This document shows positions 25,858 through 35,707 of a stretch of 64,000 nt of DNA, one piece after another. The notes under the pieces are model-generated. The model made no database searches, was not told the origin of the DNA, and was given only the letters and a program-made list of their open reading frames with translations. Source of the DNA: Sphingobium sp. AP49 (GTDB taxonomy: Bacteria > Pseudomonadota > Alphaproteobacteria > Sphingomonadales > Sphingomonadaceae); NCBI RefSeq assembly GCF_000281715.2, contig NZ_CP124576.1, positions 627,501 through 691,500 of the forward strand. The letters are read 5' to 3'. The position numbers were made by a program, and so were the translations under genes. How positions within the stretch are numbered: the stretch's first letter is position 1; the number at the start of each line of letters is the position of its first letter.

Positions 25858-27048
25858 ATGGCTAAGGCTAAGTTTGAGCGGAATAAGCCGCACTGCAACA
25901 TCGGCACCATCGGTCACGTTGACCATGGTAAGACCTCGCTGACCGCGGCGATCACCAAGGTTCTCGCCGAAACCGGCGGTGCGACCTTCACCTCGTACGA
26001 CAACATCGACAAGGCTCCCGAAGAGCGCGAGCGTGGCATCACCATCTCGACCGCTCACGTCGAGTATGAGACCGAAGCCCGTCACTACGCGCACGTCGAC
26101 TGCCCGGGTCACGCTGACTACGTCAAGAACATGATCACCGGTGCCGCCCAGATGGACGGCGCGATCCTGGTTGTGTCGGCCACCGACGGCCCGATGCCGC
26201 AGACCCGTGAGCACATTCTGCTCGCCAAGCAGGTCGGCGTTCCCCAGCTGGTCGTGTTCATGAACAAGGTCGATCTGGTCGACGACGCCGAAATCCTCGA
26301 GCTGGTCGAGCTGGAAATCCGCGAGCTGCTGAGCTCGTACGATTTCGACGGCGACAACATCCCCGTCATCCCGGGTTCGGCTGTTGCTGCCCTGCAGGAC
26401 AAGACCCCGGAAATCGGCCATGACGCCGTTCTGAAGCTGATGGCTGCGGTTGACGAGTTCATCCCGCAGCCGGAGCGTCCGGTTGACAAGCCCTTCCTGA
26501 TGCCGATCGAAGACGTGTTCTCGATCTCGGGTCGTGGTACGGTTGTGACCGGCCGCGTCGAAACCGGCATCGTCAAGGTTGGTGAAGAAGTCGAGATCGT
26601 CGGCATCCGCGACACCCGCAAGACCACCGTCACCGGCGTCGAAATGTTCCGCAAGCTGCTCGACGAAGGTCGTGCAGGCGACAACATCGGCGCGCTGGTT
26701 CGTGGCGTGGGCCGTGAAGACGTCGAGCGTGGTCAGGTTCTGGCCAAGCCCGGTTCGGTCACTCCGCACACCGAATTCGACGCTGAAGTCTATGTGCTGT
26801 CGAAGGACGAAGGTGGCCGTCACACGCCGTTCTTCGCCAACTATCGTCCGCAGTTCTACTTCCGCACCACCGACGTGACCGGCGAAGTGATCCTCCCCGA
26901 GGGCACCGAAATGGTCATGCCTGGCGACAACGTGAAGCTCGGCGTCAAGCTGATCGCTCCGATCGCGATGGACTCGGGTCTGCGCTTCGCCATCCGTGAA
27001 GGCGGTCGTACCGTCGGCGCAGGGGTTGTCGGAACGATCTCGAAGTAA
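25858..27048 (+). CDS. tuf: Elongation factor Tu
   Basis: Predicted protein of 396 residues. GTPase motifs are [42 protein letters not shown] and NKVDLVDD. Domain 3 ends with [21 protein letters not shown]. It carries aminoacyl-tRNA to the ribosome. It follows fusA by 137 bases, which may hold an internal promoter, and is the only tuf copy in the window. A strong hairpin starts about a dozen bases after its stop. Domain 2 positions where elfamycin-resistance changes occur look normal by eye, but I did not align them. Confidence 0.98.
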   Translation: MAKAKFERNKPHCNIGTIGHVDHGKTSLTAAITKVLAETGGATFTSYDNIDKAPEERERGITISTAHVEYETEARHYAHVDCPGHADYVKNMITGAAQMDGAILVVSATDGPMPQTREHILLAKQVGVPQLVVFMNKVDLVDDAEILELVELEIRELLSSYDFDGDNIPVIPGSAVAALQDKTPEIGHDAVLKLMAAVDEFIPQPERPVDKPFLMPIEDVFSISGRGTVVTGRVETGIVKVGEEVEIVGIRDTRKTTVTGVEMFRKLLDEGRAGDNIGALVRGVGREDVERGQVLAKPGSVTPHTEFDAEVYVLSKDEGGRHTPFFANYRPQFYFRTTDVTGEVILPEGTEMVMPGDNVKLGVKLIAPIAMDSGLRFAIREGGRTVGAGVVGTISK

Positions 27049-27060
27049 TATAGGACCGCA

Positions 27061-27098
27061 GCGGCGCGAATCATCTGATTCGCGCCGCTCGGAATTTT
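27061..27098 (+). terminator. Strong hairpin between tuf and rpsJ
   Basis: A perfect 13-bp stem with a two-base loop (27061-27088) is followed by GGAATTTT. It looks like an intrinsic terminator or partial terminator that separates the str operon from the S10 operon. Confidence 0.75.
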
Positions 27099-27192
27099 CA
27101 CCGCCCCGGATCGCCTTTCTCCGGCTCGAACGAGCTAGAAGGGCAATGAGTGGGGCGGTTTTGTTTTTTGGCTCTTTCGCATCGGTAGGAAA

Positions 27193-27501
27193 ATGGACAG
27201 CAACATCCGCATTCGCCTTAAGGCGTTCGATCATCGCGTGCTCGATCAGGCAACCGGCGACATCGCCGAAACCGCCCGTCGTACCGGCGCCCTCATTCGC
27301 GGTCCTATTCCTTTGCCGACGCGCATCGAAAAGTTCACGGTCAACCGTGGGCCGCACATCGACAAGAAGTCGCGCGAGCAGTTCGAGGTCCGCACCTACA
27401 AGCGTATGCTTGACATTGTGCAGCCGACGCCGCAGACGGTCGACGCGCTGATGAAGCTGGACCTGGCTGCCGGCGTGAACGTCGAAATCAAGCTGGCCTA
27501 A
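27193..27501 (+). CDS. rpsJ: 30S ribosomal protein S10
   Basis: Predicted protein of 102 residues, the normal length. It begins [18 protein letters not shown] and contains [23 protein letters not shown], the conserved loop contacting the 30S head. In E. coli S10 is also NusE, part of the antitermination complex. It is the first gene of the S10 operon, behind a GGTAGGAAA site. It is separated from rplC by an unusually long 273-base interval with terminator-like structure. Confidence 0.98.
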   Translation: MDSNIRIRLKAFDHRVLDQATGDIAETARRTGALIRGPIPLPTRIEKFTVNRGPHIDKKSREQFEVRTYKRMLDIVQPTPQTVDALMKLDLAAGVNVEIKLA

Positions 27502-27774
27502 GCCGGCAAGTCCCTGCCTTCTCGAAAGGTTGGCAGGGTATCGGGTATTCCGGCTCTCTATTCTTTTGGGGGGCGGAAGCTCAAACGACACAAGGGATAC
27601 CGCATGGCCTGAGGCCGTGGTCCTGGTCCCCCGTCGCTGTCCCCGAGAGGGGGTGGCATCCAACCCGGACGGGGTGATCTACATATTGGGTTGGGCCGCG
27701 AAGGAGAGATCCTGAGCGGTTTTTTCGTTGGATACGCCCGCTGCTATGGCGGGCCTCTATGGGAGTAATCGGTG
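27502..27774 (+). promoter_or_regulatory. Structured leader of rplC with attenuator-like elements
   Basis: This 273-base interval inside the S10 operon has no supportable ORF. It contains several stems: CCTGCC/GGCAGG near 27513, a GGCCTGAGGCC hairpin near 27606, CCGC-AGGA/TCCT-GCGG followed by six T residues (27696-27725), and GCCCGC/GCGGGC at 27736-27754 just before the rplC ribosome site. The arrangement resembles an attenuation leader, as used by L4 in enterobacteria upstream of rpsJ, but here it lies after rpsJ. Confidence 0.55.
27696..27725 (+). terminator. Terminator-like hairpin within the rplC leader
   Basis: CCGC GA AGGA GAGA TCCT GA GCGG forms a stem with a symmetric internal loop and ends in TTTTTT. 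This has the form of an intrinsic terminator, about 50 bases before rplC. Full termination here would silence L3 to S17, so conditional use is likely. Confidence 0.6.
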
Positions 27775-28530
27775 ATGCGCACTGGCGTGATCGCTAAGAA
27801 AGTCGGGATGACCCGCCTGTTTCAGGACGATGGACGTCATGTCCCCGTCACTGTCCTCGCGCTCGAGGGCAACCAGGTCGTGGCACGCAAGGAAACCGAT
27901 CGTGACGGCTATATCGCCGTGCAGCTCGGTGCCGGTGTTGCCAAGGCGAAGAATGTCGCCAAGCCGCAGCGCGGCCATTTCGGCAAGGCCGAGGTGGAGC
28001 CCAAGGCCCGTCTGGTCGAATTCCGTGTCGCCGAGGATGCGCTCCTCGATGTCGGCGCCGAAATCGCCGCTGACCATTTCATCGCCGGCCAGCTGGTCGA
28101 CGTCGCTGGTCACACCCAGGGTAAGGGTTTTGCCGGTGCCATGAAGCGTTGGGGCTTCGGCGGTATGCGCGCCACGCACGGCGTGTCGATCAGCCATCGT
28201 GCCCATGGTTCGACGGGTAACCGTCAGGATCCGGGCCGCGTCTTCAAGAACAAGAAGATGGCCGGTCACATGGGTGATCGCGAGCGGACCCAGCAGAATC
28301 TCGAAATCGTCCGTACGGACGTCGAGCGCGGTCTGCTGTTCGTCAAGGGTTCGGTTCCGGGCGCCAAGGGCACCTGGCTGACCGTGTGCGACGCCGTCAA
28401 GGTGAAGCGCCCCGCCGACGTTCCGTATCCCGCCAGCCTGAAGGCTGCCGCGAACAGCAACAATGCTCCGGCCGAGACGCCTGCTGAAGAAGCGGCTGCT
28501 CCCGAAGCGACCGAAGGCCAGGAGGGCTAA
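27775..28530 (+). CDS. rplC: 50S ribosomal protein L3
   Basis: Predicted protein of 251 residues from ATG 27775 (a GTG three bases earlier is possible). It begins [16 protein letters not shown] and has the conserved loop [19 protein letters not shown] near the peptidyl-transferase centre, with the family pattern MAGHMGDRE. The last 30 residues ([20 protein letters not shown] and beyond) are an acidic Ala/Glu/Pro extension absent from E. coli L3. L3 is an early 23S rRNA binder. The stop is two bases before rplD. Confidence 0.97.
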   Translation: MRTGVIAKKVGMTRLFQDDGRHVPVTVLALEGNQVVARKETDRDGYIAVQLGAGVAKAKNVAKPQRGHFGKAEVEPKARLVEFRVAEDALLDVGAEIAADHFIAGQLVDVAGHTQGKGFAGAMKRWGFGGMRATHGVSISHRAHGSTGNRQDPGRVFKNKKMAGHMGDRERTQQNLEIVRTDVERGLLFVKGSVPGAKGTWLTVCDAVKVKRPADVPYPASLKAAANSNNAPAETPAEEAAAPEATEGQEG

Positions 28531-28532
28531 TC

Positions 28533-29156
28533 ATGAAGGTCAATGTACAGACCCTCGACGCGCAGGCCGCCGGCGAACTGGAGCTCAACGATGCCGTGTT
28601 CGGCCTTGAGCCCCGCGCCGACATCCTGCACCGCGTCGTCACCTGGCAGCTCGAAAAGCGTCGCGGCACCGCTCGCGGTACGCGTGAGCGTTCCGACGTT
28701 GCGCGCACCGGCAAGAAGTTCGGTCGCCAGAAGGGCGGCGGTACGGCTCGTCACGGCGATCGCCGCGCTCCCGTCTTCATCGGCGGTGGTAAGGCTCACG
28801 GTGCCCGCGTCCGCGACTTCAACCCCTCGCTGAACAAGAAGGTTCGCGCGCTGGGTCTGAAGATGGCGCTGTCGTCGAAGGTGAAGGACGGTTCGCTGTT
28901 CATCATCGACAGCCTGGACGTTGCCGAAGGCAAGACCAAGGCGCTGGTCGCGAACCTTGCCAAGCTGAACCTGAACAAGGTGCTGTTCATCGACGGCGAC
29001 GCCGTGAATGTCAGCTTCGCCAAGGCTTCGGCCAACATCATCGGCGTGAACCTGCTGCCGGCCGTCGGCGCCAACGTTTACGACATCCTGAAGGCCGATT
29101 CGCTGGTGCTGACCCGCGCCGCGGTCGAAAAGCTGGAGGCCCGCTTCAATGGCTAA
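28533..29156 (+). CDS. rplD: 50S ribosomal protein L4
   Basis: Predicted protein of 207 residues. The rRNA-binding loop region shows [20 protein letters not shown] and [19 protein letters not shown], which reaches into the exit tunnel near L22. L4 is the autogenous regulator of the S10 operon in E. coli, which makes the structured leader upstream of rplC relevant, although the binding site has not been shown here. The gene overlaps rplW by eight bases, so expression is coupled. Confidence 0.97.
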   Translation: MKVNVQTLDAQAAGELELNDAVFGLEPRADILHRVVTWQLEKRRGTARGTRERSDVARTGKKFGRQKGGGTARHGDRRAPVFIGGGKAHGARVRDFNPSLNKKVRALGLKMALSSKVKDGSLFIIDSLDVAEGKTKALVANLAKLNLNKVLFIDGDAVNVSFAKASANIIGVNLLPAVGANVYDILKADSLVLTRAAVEKLEARFNG

Positions 29157-29463
29157 GAAGGAAGCAGCGACCGTCGCCAACCGTCATTATGACGTGGTTG
29201 TCGCCCCGGTCATCACCGAGAAGTCGACGCTTCTCTCCGAAAACAACGCCGTTGTCTTCAAGGTCGCGAACGACGCGTCCAAGCCGGAGATCAAGGCAGC
29301 TGTCGAGGCCCTGTTCGGCGTGACCGTGAAGGCGGTCAACACGCTGGTGCAGAAGGGCAAGGTCAAGCGCTGGAAGGGCAAGCCCTACAAGCGTTCGGAC
29401 TTCAAGAAGGCGATCGTGACGCTGGCCGAAGGCCAGTCCATCGACGTCACCACCGGTATCTGA
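29149..29463 (+). CDS. rplW: 50S ribosomal protein L23
   Basis: Predicted protein of 104 residues, starting inside the end of rplD. It shows [24 protein letters not shown] near the N-terminus and the basic [20 protein letters not shown] stretch that packs on domain III of 23S rRNA. L23 sits at the tunnel exit and docks trigger factor and the signal recognition particle. The next gene, rplB, starts ten bases later. Confidence 0.97.
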   Translation: MAKKEAATVANRHYDVVVAPVITEKSTLLSENNAVVFKVANDASKPEIKAAVEALFGVTVKAVNTLVQKGKVKRWKGKPYKRSDFKKAIVTLAEGQSIDVTTGI

Positions 29464-29473
29464 GGCGGGATAG

Positions 29474-30310
29474 ATGGCACTCAAGCACTATAACCCGACG
29501 AGCCCCGCACAGCGCGGCCTGATCCTCGTCGACAAGTCCAGCCTGCACAAGGGCAAGCCCGTCAAGGCGCTGACCGAAGGCAAGCGCAAGACCGGTGGCC
29601 GCAACAACAAGGGTCATGTGACCTCGCGCGGCATCGGTGGCGGTCACAAGCAGCGTTATCGCATCATCGACTTCAAGCGTCGCTTGTGGGATGTCGAGGG
29701 TACGGTCGAGCGTCTGGAATATGACCCCAACCGCACCGCGTTCATCGCGCTGGTCAACTATCCCGATGGCACCCAGGCCTATATCCTGGCACCGCAGCGC
29801 CTGGCGCCCGGTGACAAGGTCATCGCGGGCAAGAAGACCGACGTGAAGCCGGGCAACGCCATGGAACTGGGCCAGATGCCGGTCGGCACCATCATCCACA
29901 ATGTGGAGATGAAGCCGGGCAAGGGCGGTCAGCTCTGCCGGTCGGCGGGCACCTATGCCCAGCTGGTCGGTCGCGATCGCGGCATGGTGATGGTCCGCCT
30001 GTCCTCGGGCGAACAGCGCTACATCCGCTCGGACTGCATGGGCACCGTTGGCGCCGTGTCGAACCCCGACAATGGCAACACCAACCTCGCCAAGGCAGGC
30101 CGCAACCGTTGGAACGGCATTCGTCCGCTGACCCGCGGTGTTGCCAAGAACCCGGTCGATCACCCGCATGGCGGTGGTGAAGGCCGGACCTCGGGCGGCC
30201 GTCATCCGGTCACGCCTTGGGGCAAGCCGACCAAGGGTGCACGCACCCGCCACAACAAGGCGACGGACAAGTTCATCATCCGTAGCCGCCACGCGAAGAA
30301 GAAGAGGTAA
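29474..30310 (+). CDS. rplB: 50S ribosomal protein L2
   Basis: Predicted protein of 278 residues, typical for L2. It contains [19 protein letters not shown] in the N-terminal half and the nearly invariant C-terminal [19 protein letters not shown] block (here [18 protein letters not shown]), whose His is near the peptidyl-transferase centre. L2 is needed for subunit joining. It lies between rplW and rpsS with five bases to the latter, in the usual operon order. Confidence 0.98.
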   Translation: MALKHYNPTSPAQRGLILVDKSSLHKGKPVKALTEGKRKTGGRNNKGHVTSRGIGGGHKQRYRIIDFKRRLWDVEGTVERLEYDPNRTAFIALVNYPDGTQAYILAPQRLAPGDKVIAGKKTDVKPGNAMELGQMPVGTIIHNVEMKPGKGGQLCRSAGTYAQLVGRDRGMVMVRLSSGEQRYIRSDCMGTVGAVSNPDNGNTNLAKAGRNRWNGIRPLTRGVAKNPVDHPHGGGEGRTSGGRHPVTPWGKPTKGARTRHNKATDKFIIRSRHAKKKR

Positions 30311-30315
30311 GCGAG

Positions 30316-30591
30316 ATGGCTCGTTCCGTCTGGAAAGGTCCGTTCGTGGACCTCAGCCTTCTGAAGAAGGCGGAAACCGCGCAGGACGCCGGTGGCCGTG
30401 CGCCGATCAAGACCTGGTCGCGTCGTTCCACTATCCTGCCGCAGTTCGTTGGCCTGACGTTCAACGTCTATAACGGCCGCAAGCATGTTCCGGTCTCCGT
30501 GAACGAGGATATGGTGGGTCACAAGCTGGGCGAATTCGCCCCGACCCGCTTCTTCCCCGGCCACGCTGCCGACAAGAAGGGCAAGCGCTAA
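30316..30591 (+). CDS. rpsS: 30S ribosomal protein S19
   Basis: Predicted protein of 91 residues with [18 protein letters not shown] at the start and [20 protein letters not shown] in the middle, the standard S19 pattern; the C-terminus AADKKGKR is basic. It sits in the 30S head near the A-site tRNA and contacts S13. Its stop TAA shares the A with the ATG of rplV, giving direct translational coupling. Confidence 0.97.
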   Translation: MARSVWKGPFVDLSLLKKAETAQDAGGRAPIKTWSRRSTILPQFVGLTFNVYNGRKHVPVSVNEDMVGHKLGEFAPTRFFPGHAADKKGKR

Positions 30592-30977
30592 TGAGCAAGG
30601 AAAAGGCTCCCCGTCGCGTCGCCGACAATGAGGCCCTGGCCGTTGGCACGCAGATCCGTGGTTCGGCCCAGAAGCTGAACCTGGTTGCCACGCTCATCCG
30701 CGGCCGCAAGGTCGAGGACGCGCTGAACATCCTCGCCTTCTCGAAGAAGGCGATGGCGGTCGACGTGCGCAAGGTGCTGGCTTCGGCCATCGCCAACGCG
30801 GAAAACAACCACAATCTGGACGTCGACGCGCTCGTCGTGGCCGAAGCATCGGTGGGTAAGAGCTTCACCCTGAAGCGCTTCCATGCCCGCGGCCGCGGCA
30901 AGTCGACCCGGATCCTCAAGCCCTTCAGCCGCGTGCGCATTGTCGTGCGTGAAGCTGGCGAAGAAGCGGAGGCGTAA
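30591..30977 (+). CDS. rplV: 50S ribosomal protein L22
   Basis: Predicted protein of 128 residues. It contains [25 protein letters not shown] (family core) and the beta hairpin [14 protein letters not shown] that lines the exit tunnel and, with L4, forms the constriction where macrolides bind. Length is slightly above the E. coli 110 residues owing to both termini. Start overlaps the rpsS stop by one base, and rpsC follows after four bases. Confidence 0.97.
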   Translation: MSKEKAPRRVADNEALAVGTQIRGSAQKLNLVATLIRGRKVEDALNILAFSKKAMAVDVRKVLASAIANAENNHNLDVDALVVAEASVGKSFTLKRFHARGRGKSTRILKPFSRVRIVVREAGEEAEA

Positions 30978-30981
30978 GCAC

Positions 30982-31677
30982 ATGGGTCACAAGAGCAATC
31001 CGATCGGTCTGCGTCTTCAGATCAACCGCACCTGGGACAGCCGTTGGTACGCCGAAGGCGCCGACTATGGCCGTCTGCTGCTGGAAGATCTCAAGATCCG
31101 TCAGTATATCGTCAAGAACCTGCCGCAGGCCGCGATCTCCAAGGTCGTGATCGAGCGTCCGGCCAAGCTGTGCCGCGTGTCGATCTATGCCGCCCGTCCG
31201 GGCGTCATCATCGGCAAGAAGGGCGCTGACATCGAAAAGCTTCGCAAGAAGCTGGCGCAGTTCACCTCGTCCGACGTGTCGCTGAACATCGTCGAAATCC
31301 GCAAGCCGGAAATCGACAGCCGTCTCGTCGCGCAGGGCATTGCCGACCAGCTGGAACGCCGCGTTGCGTTCCGCCGGGCGATGAAGCGTGCGGTGCAGTC
31401 GGCGCTGCGTCTGGGTGCCGAAGGCATCAAGATCACCTGCGGCGGCCGTCTGGGCGGTGCAGAGATCGCGCGTGTCGAATGGTACCGTGAGGGCCGCGTT
31501 CCGCTGCATACGCTGCGTGCGAACGTCGACTATGCCGAAGCCGAAGCCCACACCGCCTATGGCGTGTGCGGTATCAAGGTCTGGATCTTCAAGGGCGAAA
31601 TCCTTGGTCATGATCCGATGGCTACCGACCGGCTGATGCTGGAGGCTCAGACCTCCGGCGTGCGCCCGGCGCGCTGA
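30982..31677 (+). CDS. rpsC: 30S ribosomal protein S3
   Basis: Predicted protein of 231 residues from ATG 30982 ([20 protein letters not shown]). The KH domain GXXG loop is in [17 protein letters not shown]. The C-terminal domain shows [15 protein letters not shown]3 lies at the mRNA entry tunnel and, with S4 and S5, helps unwind mRNA. The frame is open upstream into rplV, but the homologous start and position exclude that longer version. Confidence 0.97.
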   Translation: MGHKSNPIGLRLQINRTWDSRWYAEGADYGRLLLEDLKIRQYIVKNLPQAAISKVVIERPAKLCRVSIYAARPGVIIGKKGADIEKLRKKLAQFTSSDVSLNIVEIRKPEIDSRLVAQGIADQLERRVAFRRAMKRAVQSALRLGAEGIKITCGGRLGGAEIARVEWYREGRVPLHTLRANVDYAEAEAHTAYGVCGIKVWIFKGEILGHDPMATDRLMLEAQTSGVRPAR

Positions 31678-31700
31678 AGATAGAAGGTAGGTAAAGCGTC

Positions 31701-32132
31701 ATGCTGCAACCGAAGAAGATGAAGTTCCGCAAGACCTTCAAGGGCCGGATCAAGGGCGACGCCAAGGGTGGCACCGCACTGAATTTCGGTTCCTACGGTC
31801 TCAAGGCCATGGAGCCCGAGCGGATCACCGCACGCCAGATCGAAGCGGCCCGCCGTGCGATCACGCGTCACATCCGTCGTCAGGGCCGTCTGTGGATCCG
31901 CGTGTTCCCCGACGTACCGGTCACCAAGAAGCCGGCTGAAGTCCGTCAGGGCAAGGGCAAGGGTTCGGTCGAATATTGGGCGGCACGCGTCGCCCCCGGC
32001 CGCATCCTGTTCGAACTGGACGGCGTTCCCGGTCCGCTCGCAGCAGAGGCCTTCTCGCGCGCCGCGATGAAGCTGCCCATCAAGACGAAGGTCGTTGCCC
32101 GCCTCGGCGACACCTCGCATCTGGAGGGTTAA
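31701..32132 (+). CDS. rplP: 50S ribosomal protein L16
   Basis: Predicted protein of 143 residues beginning [16 protein letters not shown]. It contains [23 protein letters not shown] and the loop [22 protein letters not shown], which reaches toward the peptidyl-transferase centre and the A-site tRNA. L16 is a late assembly protein. It follows rpsC by 23 bases with a GAAGGTAGG ribosome site and precedes rpmC by three bases. Confidence 0.97.
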   Translation: MLQPKKMKFRKTFKGRIKGDAKGGTALNFGSYGLKAMEPERITARQIEAARRAITRHIRRQGRLWIRVFPDVPVTKKPAEVRQGKGKGSVEYWAARVAPGRILFELDGVPGPLAAEAFSRAAMKLPIKTKVVARLGDTSHLEG

Positions 32133-32135
32133 GCA

Positions 32136-32339
32136 ATGGCCAATGTTGCTGATCTGAAGACCAAGACGGACGACGAACTGTCGACCGAACTGAACAACCT
32201 GAAGCGCGAGCAGTTCAATCTGCGTTTCCAGGCGGCTACCAACCAGCTGGAAAAGCCCAGCCGGGTCAAGGAAGTCCGCCGTTCGATCGCGCAGATCAAG
32301 ACCCTGCAGACCGAGCGTAACCGCTCGGCCGCGAAGTAA
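32136..32339 (+). CDS. rpmC: 50S ribosomal protein L29
   Basis: Predicted protein of 67 residues, two long helices as in L29: [29 protein letters not shown] pattern with the conserved Leu/Phe spacing, then a second helix [20 protein letters not shown]29 binds near the tunnel exit beside L23. It begins three bases after rplP and ends 12 bases before rpsQ, in the canonical order. Confidence 0.96.
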   Translation: MANVADLKTKTDDELSTELNNLKREQFNLRFQAATNQLEKPSRVKEVRRSIAQIKTLQTERNRSAAK

Positions 32340-32351
32340 AGGAAACACACG

Positions 32352-32615
32352 ATGCCCAAGCGCGTGCTGACGGGAACGGTGGTTTCCGACAAGACCGACA
32401 AGACGGTGGTGGTTCGTGTAGAGCGCAAGGTTAAGCATGCGCTTTACGGCAAGATCATTCGCCGCTCGAAGAAGTACCATGCCCATGACGAGGGCAATGT
32501 CTACAAGGAAGGCGAGACGGTCCGCATCGAGGAGACCGCCCCGATTTCCAAGCTGAAGACCTGGAAGGTCATCGAGCGCGTGGACACGCACAAGGCGCCC
32601 GAAGCGGCCGCCTGA
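32352..32615 (+). CDS. rpsQ: 30S ribosomal protein S17
   Basis: Predicted protein of 87 residues, an OB-fold beta barrel. It contains [19 protein letters not shown] and the family signature [21 protein letters not shown]17 binds the 5' domain of 16S rRNA early in 30S assembly. It is the last gene of the S10 group; a 168-base structured interval follows before rplN. Confidence 0.97.
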   Translation: MPKRVLTGTVVSDKTDKTVVVRVERKVKHALYGKIIRRSKKYHAHDEGNVYKEGETVRIEETAPISKLKTWKVIERVDTHKAPEAAA

Positions 32616-32783
32616 CGCAGTCACTGACCCTTCGGGTCGAAAAAGTTCGGACGCGGGGCTGGCCTTTTCCATCGGAAAGGGTTACAGGCCCGCGCTTCGT
32701 GCATTTCGATTCACCGGGTCGGCACACGAAATTCGGAACCGCCGGGATAGTCCCGGTAGGCCAAATAAGAAGGAACCGGATCC
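32616..32783 (+). promoter_or_regulatory. Structured interval between rpsQ and rplN (spc leader)
   Basis: No ORF. Three stems are visible: CGCGGG (32652-32657) with CCCGCG (32689-32694) and an inner CCTTTTCC/GGAAAGG, ATTTCG near 32703 with CGAAAT downstream, and CCGGGA-TAG-TCCCGG near 32742. The gap is large for this operon and probably contains a promoter or translational operator for the spc genes. S8 controls the spc genes in E. coli at rplE; no such site is claimed here. Confidence 0.5.
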
Positions 32784-33152
32784 ATGATCCAGATGCAATC
32801 CAATCTTGACGTCGCTGACAACAGCGGCGCCAAGCGCGTCCAGTGCATCAAGGTGCTGGGCGGGTCGAAGCGTCGCTTCGCCAGCGTGGGCGACATCATC
32901 GTCGTCTCCGTCAAGGAAGCCGCGCCGCGCGGCAAGGTGAAGAAGGGTGACGTGCATCGCGCGGTCATCGTTCGCACCGCAAAGGATATCCGCCGTGCAG
33001 ACGGTTCGGTCATCCGCTTCGACGGCAATGCCGCCGTCCTGGTCAACAAGAACGAGGAGCCGATCGGCACCCGTATCTTTGGCCCGGTCGTTCGCGAGCT
33101 GCGCGCCAAGAAGCACATGAAGATCATCTCTCTTGCTCCCGAGGTGCTGTAA
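32784..33152 (+). CDS. rplN: 50S ribosomal protein L14
   Basis: Predicted protein of 122 residues, the normal L14 length. It starts [28 protein letters not shown] and carries the motif [16 protein letters not shown] near the C-terminus. L14 lies at the subunit interface near the sarcin-ricin loop and binds the silencing factor RsfS. It is the first gene of the spc group and its stop overlaps the rplX start (TAATG). Confidence 0.97.
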   Translation: MIQMQSNLDVADNSGAKRVQCIKVLGGSKRRFASVGDIIVVSVKEAAPRGKVKKGDVHRAVIVRTAKDIRRADGSVIRFDGNAAVLVNKNEEPIGTRIFGPVVRELRAKKHMKIISLAPEVL

Positions 33153-33463
33153 TGAGCGCTGCCAAGATCAAGAAGGGCGACAAGGTCGTCGTGCTGGCTG
33201 GTAAGGACAAGGGCCGTACCGGCACCGTCCTGCAGATGCTCCCCAAGGACGACAAGGTCCTGGTCGAGGGCATCAATGTGCATGCCAAGCATCGCAAGCC
33301 CGACCAGTCGAACCCGCAGGGTGGCATCGAGCGCAAGCCGGCCCCGCTGCACATTTCGAACGTGGCTGTCGCCGACAAGGATGGCAAGCCGACTCGCGTC
33401 CGTTTTGAGGACCGCGACGGCCAGAAGGTCCGCGTTGCCGTCAAGTCCGGTGAGGTGCTGTAA
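33152..33463 (+). CDS. rplX: 50S ribosomal protein L24
   Basis: Predicted protein of 103 residues with a KOW motif near the N-terminus: [42 protein letters not shown] follows, typical of L24. It initiates 50S assembly by binding the 5' end of 23S rRNA. Both ends overlap neighbours by one base (TAATG), coupling rplN, rplX and rplE. Confidence 0.97.
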   Translation: MSAAKIKKGDKVVVLAGKDKGRTGTVLQMLPKDDKVLVEGINVHAKHRKPDQSNPQGGIERKPAPLHISNVAVADKDGKPTRVRFEDRDGQKVRVAVKSGEVL

Positions 33464-34038
33464 TGGCTGACAAGTACATTCCGCGCTCGAAGGCGCAGTA
33501 TGACGCTGAAATCGTGAAAGCGATGACCGAGAAGTTCGGTTACCAGAACGTCATGGAAATCCCTCGGATCGAAAAGATCACGCTCAACATGGGCGTGGGC
33601 GAAGCGACCCAGGACAAGAAGAAGGTCACTTCGGCGGCCGAGGAAATGGAACTGATCGCCGGCCAGAAGCCGGTCATCACCAAGGCGAAGAAGTCGATCG
33701 CGCAGTTCAAGCTGCGTGAAGGCATGCCGATCGGTGCCAAGGTCACGCTGCGCCGCGAGCGCATGTATGAATTCCTTGATCGCATGATCAACATCGCCCT
33801 GCCGCGCGTGCGCGATTTCCGTGGTCTCAACCCGAAGAGCTTCGACGGCCGTGGCAACTATGCCTTCGGCATCAAGGAGCAGATCATCTTCCCCGAGATC
33901 AGCTATGACCGCGTCGACAAGGTGCGCGGCATGGACATCATCGTGACCACCACCGCGAAGACGGACGACGAAGCGCGCGAACTGCTGCGCCTCTTCGGCT
34001 TCCCCTTCCCGCAGGAAGAAGAGAAGCAGGCGGCCTGA
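33463..34038 (+). CDS. rplE: 50S ribosomal protein L5
   Basis: Predicted protein of 191 residues. Motifs are [43 protein letters not shown] and the C-terminal [27 protein letters not shown], all standard for L5. L5 binds 5S rRNA and contacts P-site tRNA. It is about ten residues longer than E. coli L5 through its EEEKQAA tail. rpsN follows after 53 bases. Confidence 0.97.
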   Translation: MADKYIPRSKAQYDAEIVKAMTEKFGYQNVMEIPRIEKITLNMGVGEATQDKKKVTSAAEEMELIAGQKPVITKAKKSIAQFKLREGMPIGAKVTLRRERMYEFLDRMINIALPRVRDFRGLNPKSFDGRGNYAFGIKEQIIFPEISYDRVDKVRGMDIIVTTTAKTDDEARELLRLFGFPFPQEEEKQAA

Positions 34039-34091
34039 GTGCAGGCCCCGCTTCTCTCCCAACGCTTTAGCTAAGGAAGAGAACTTAAGTC

Positions 34092-34397
34092 ATGGCGAAA
34101 CTGAGTTCGATCAACAAGAACGAGCGCCGCAAGAAGCTGGTGAAGAAATATGCCGGCCGTTATGCGAAGCTCAAGGCGATCGCGAATGATACCGCGGCCG
34201 ATGACAGCGATCGTCTGATCGCGCGTCTGAAGATGGCGGAGATCCCCCGCAACGGCAACCCGACCCGCGTTCGGAACCGCTGCGAACTGACGGGGCGTCC
34301 CCGCGCTTACTACCGCAAATTCCGCCTCTGCCGCGTGCAGCTGCGTGATCTGGCCAACAAGGGCCTGATCCCCGGCGTCACCAAGTCGAGCTGGTAA
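34092..34397 (+). CDS. rpsN: 30S ribosomal protein S14 (zinc-free type)
   Basis: Predicted protein of 101 residues, the long S14 form. The C-terminal block [32 protein letters not shown] sequence has Cys in NRC and LCR but lacks the paired CxxC motifs of the short zinc-binding S14, so it should not need zinc. S14 completes the 30S head. It sits in the standard place between rplE and rpsH, behind a TAAGGAAGAG ribosome site. Confidence 0.97.
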   Translation: MAKLSSINKNERRKKLVKKYAGRYAKLKAIANDTAADDSDRLIARLKMAEIPRNGNPTRVRNRCELTGRPRAYYRKFRLCRVQLRDLANKGLIPGVTKSSW

Positions 34398-34409
34398 GGA
34401 TCATTTGAG

Positions 34410-34805
34410 ATGGCATTGACCGATCCCCTGGGTGATATGCTCACCCGCATCCGCAACGGCCAGCAGGCGAAGAAGGACAGCGTTGTGTCCCCCGCTTCCA
34501 AGCTGCGTGCCCGTGTGCTCGACGTGCTGCAGCGCGAAGGCTATATCCGTGGTTATTCCGAGGAAGCCCTCGGCAAGCACCCTGGCCTGCGCATCGAGCT
34601 GAAATATTTCGAAGGCCAGCCGGCGATCAAGCATGTCGCCCGCGTGTCCAAGCCTGGCCGCCGCGTCTATTCGGGTTCCAAGGAACTTCCGGTGATCCGC
34701 AACGGCCTGGGCATCACCATTGTCTCGACGCCCAAGGGTGTTCTGTCCGACGCGGAAGCGCGTGAACAGAATGTCGGCGGCGAAGTGCTGGCGGAGGTGT
34801 TCTGA
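34410..34805 (+). CDS. rpsH: 30S ribosomal protein S8
   Basis: Predicted protein of 131 residues. It begins [22 protein letters not shown] and ends with [33 protein letters not shown] sequence, the S8 signature. S8 binds the central domain of 16S rRNA and in E. coli represses translation of the spc operon. Its stop TGA overlaps the ATG of rplF. Confidence 0.97.
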   Translation: MALTDPLGDMLTRIRNGQQAKKDSVVSPASKLRARVLDVLQREGYIRGYSEEALGKHPGLRIELKYFEGQPAIKHVARVSKPGRRVYSGSKELPVIRNGLGITIVSTPKGVLSDAEAREQNVGGEVLAEVF

Positions 34806-35338
34806 TGAGCCGTACCGGTAAGAAGCCGGTCAGCGTCCCTGCGGGCGTGACCGCATCGATCGAAGGCGGTCAGCTCTCGGTGAAGGGTCCCAAGGGCACC
34901 CTCGCCATTCCGCTGGCCGACGAAGTGACCTACACCATCGAAGAAGGTTCGATCGCCGTGAAGCCTGCCAATGACGGCAAGCGTGCACGTGCGTTCTGGG
35001 GCATGCAGCGTACGCTGATCCAGAACCTGATCACCGGCGTGACCGAGGGCTTCTCCAAGAAGCTGCTCATCACCGGTGTCGGCTATCGCGCCAATTCGCA
35101 GGGCAAGACCCTGAAGCTGCAGCTTGGCTACAGCCATGACGTCGATTTCGCGATCCCCGAAGGGATCGAGATCAAGACCCCGGATAACACCACGGTCGAG
35201 ATCAGCGGCATCGACAAGCAGCAGGTCGGCCAGGTCGCTGCCGAGATCCGTCGCTGGCGTAAGCCTGAGCCCTATAAGGGCAAGGGCATCAAATATGCCG
35301 GCGAGTTCATCTTCCGCAAGGAAGGGAAGAAGAAGTAA
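34805..35338 (+). CDS. rplF: 50S ribosomal protein L6
   Basis: Predicted protein of 177 residues with two alpha/beta repeats. It begins [15 protein letters not shown] and contains [25 protein letters not shown] and the C-terminal [19 protein letters not shown] signature. L6 sits near the sarcin-ricin loop where GTPase factors bind. It overlaps rpsH by one base and precedes rplR by one base. Confidence 0.98.
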   Translation: MSRTGKKPVSVPAGVTASIEGGQLSVKGPKGTLAIPLADEVTYTIEEGSIAVKPANDGKRARAFWGMQRTLIQNLITGVTEGFSKKLLITGVGYRANSQGKTLKLQLGYSHDVDFAIPEGIEIKTPDNTTVEISGIDKQQVGQVAAEIRRWRKPEPYKGKGIKYAGEFIFRKEGKKK

Positions 35339-35339
35339 G

Positions 35340-35705
35340 ATGGCAAAGCTTTCCCTCTTCGCGCGGCGTCGTCGCCGCGTTCGCACCGCGCTCAAGGCAG
35401 TTTCGGGCCACAAGCCCCGCCTCAGCGTCCATCGTTCGGGCCGTCACATCTACGCCCAGGTCATTGACGACGTCGCCGGTACCACCGTCGCCGCCGCTTC
35501 GACCCTGGACAAGGATGTGGGTTCGAAGGCTCTGGGCAAGACCGGCGCCTCCTCCGAAGCCGCTGCCGATGTCGGCAAGCGTGTTGCCGCTGCGGCAACC
35601 GCCGCTGGTGTTACCAAGGTCGTGTTCGACCGTGGTGGCTTCCTGTTCCATGGCCGCGTCAAGGCGCTGGCCGATGCCGCCCGCGAAGGCGGGCTGGAGT
35701 TCTGA
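35340..35705 (+). CDS. rplR: 50S ribosomal protein L18
   Basis: Predicted protein of 121 residues from ATG 35340 ([18 protein letters not shown]). The Arg-rich N-terminus binds 5S r[23 protein letters not shown] and [26 protein letters not shown] are family signatures. L18 brings 5S rRNA with L5 to the central protuberance. It starts one base after the rplF stop, and rpsE begins two bases after its own stop. Confidence 0.97.
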   Translation: MAKLSLFARRRRRVRTALKAVSGHKPRLSVHRSGRHIYAQVIDDVAGTTVAAASTLDKDVGSKALGKTGASSEAAADVGKRVAAAATAAGVTKVVFDRGGFLFHGRVKALADAAREGGLEF

Positions 35706-35707
35706 TC

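Noticed and set aside
27530..27715. 61-residue plus-strand frame in the rplC leader
   Set aside because: No motif or ribosome site; the stretch is better explained as structured RNA.
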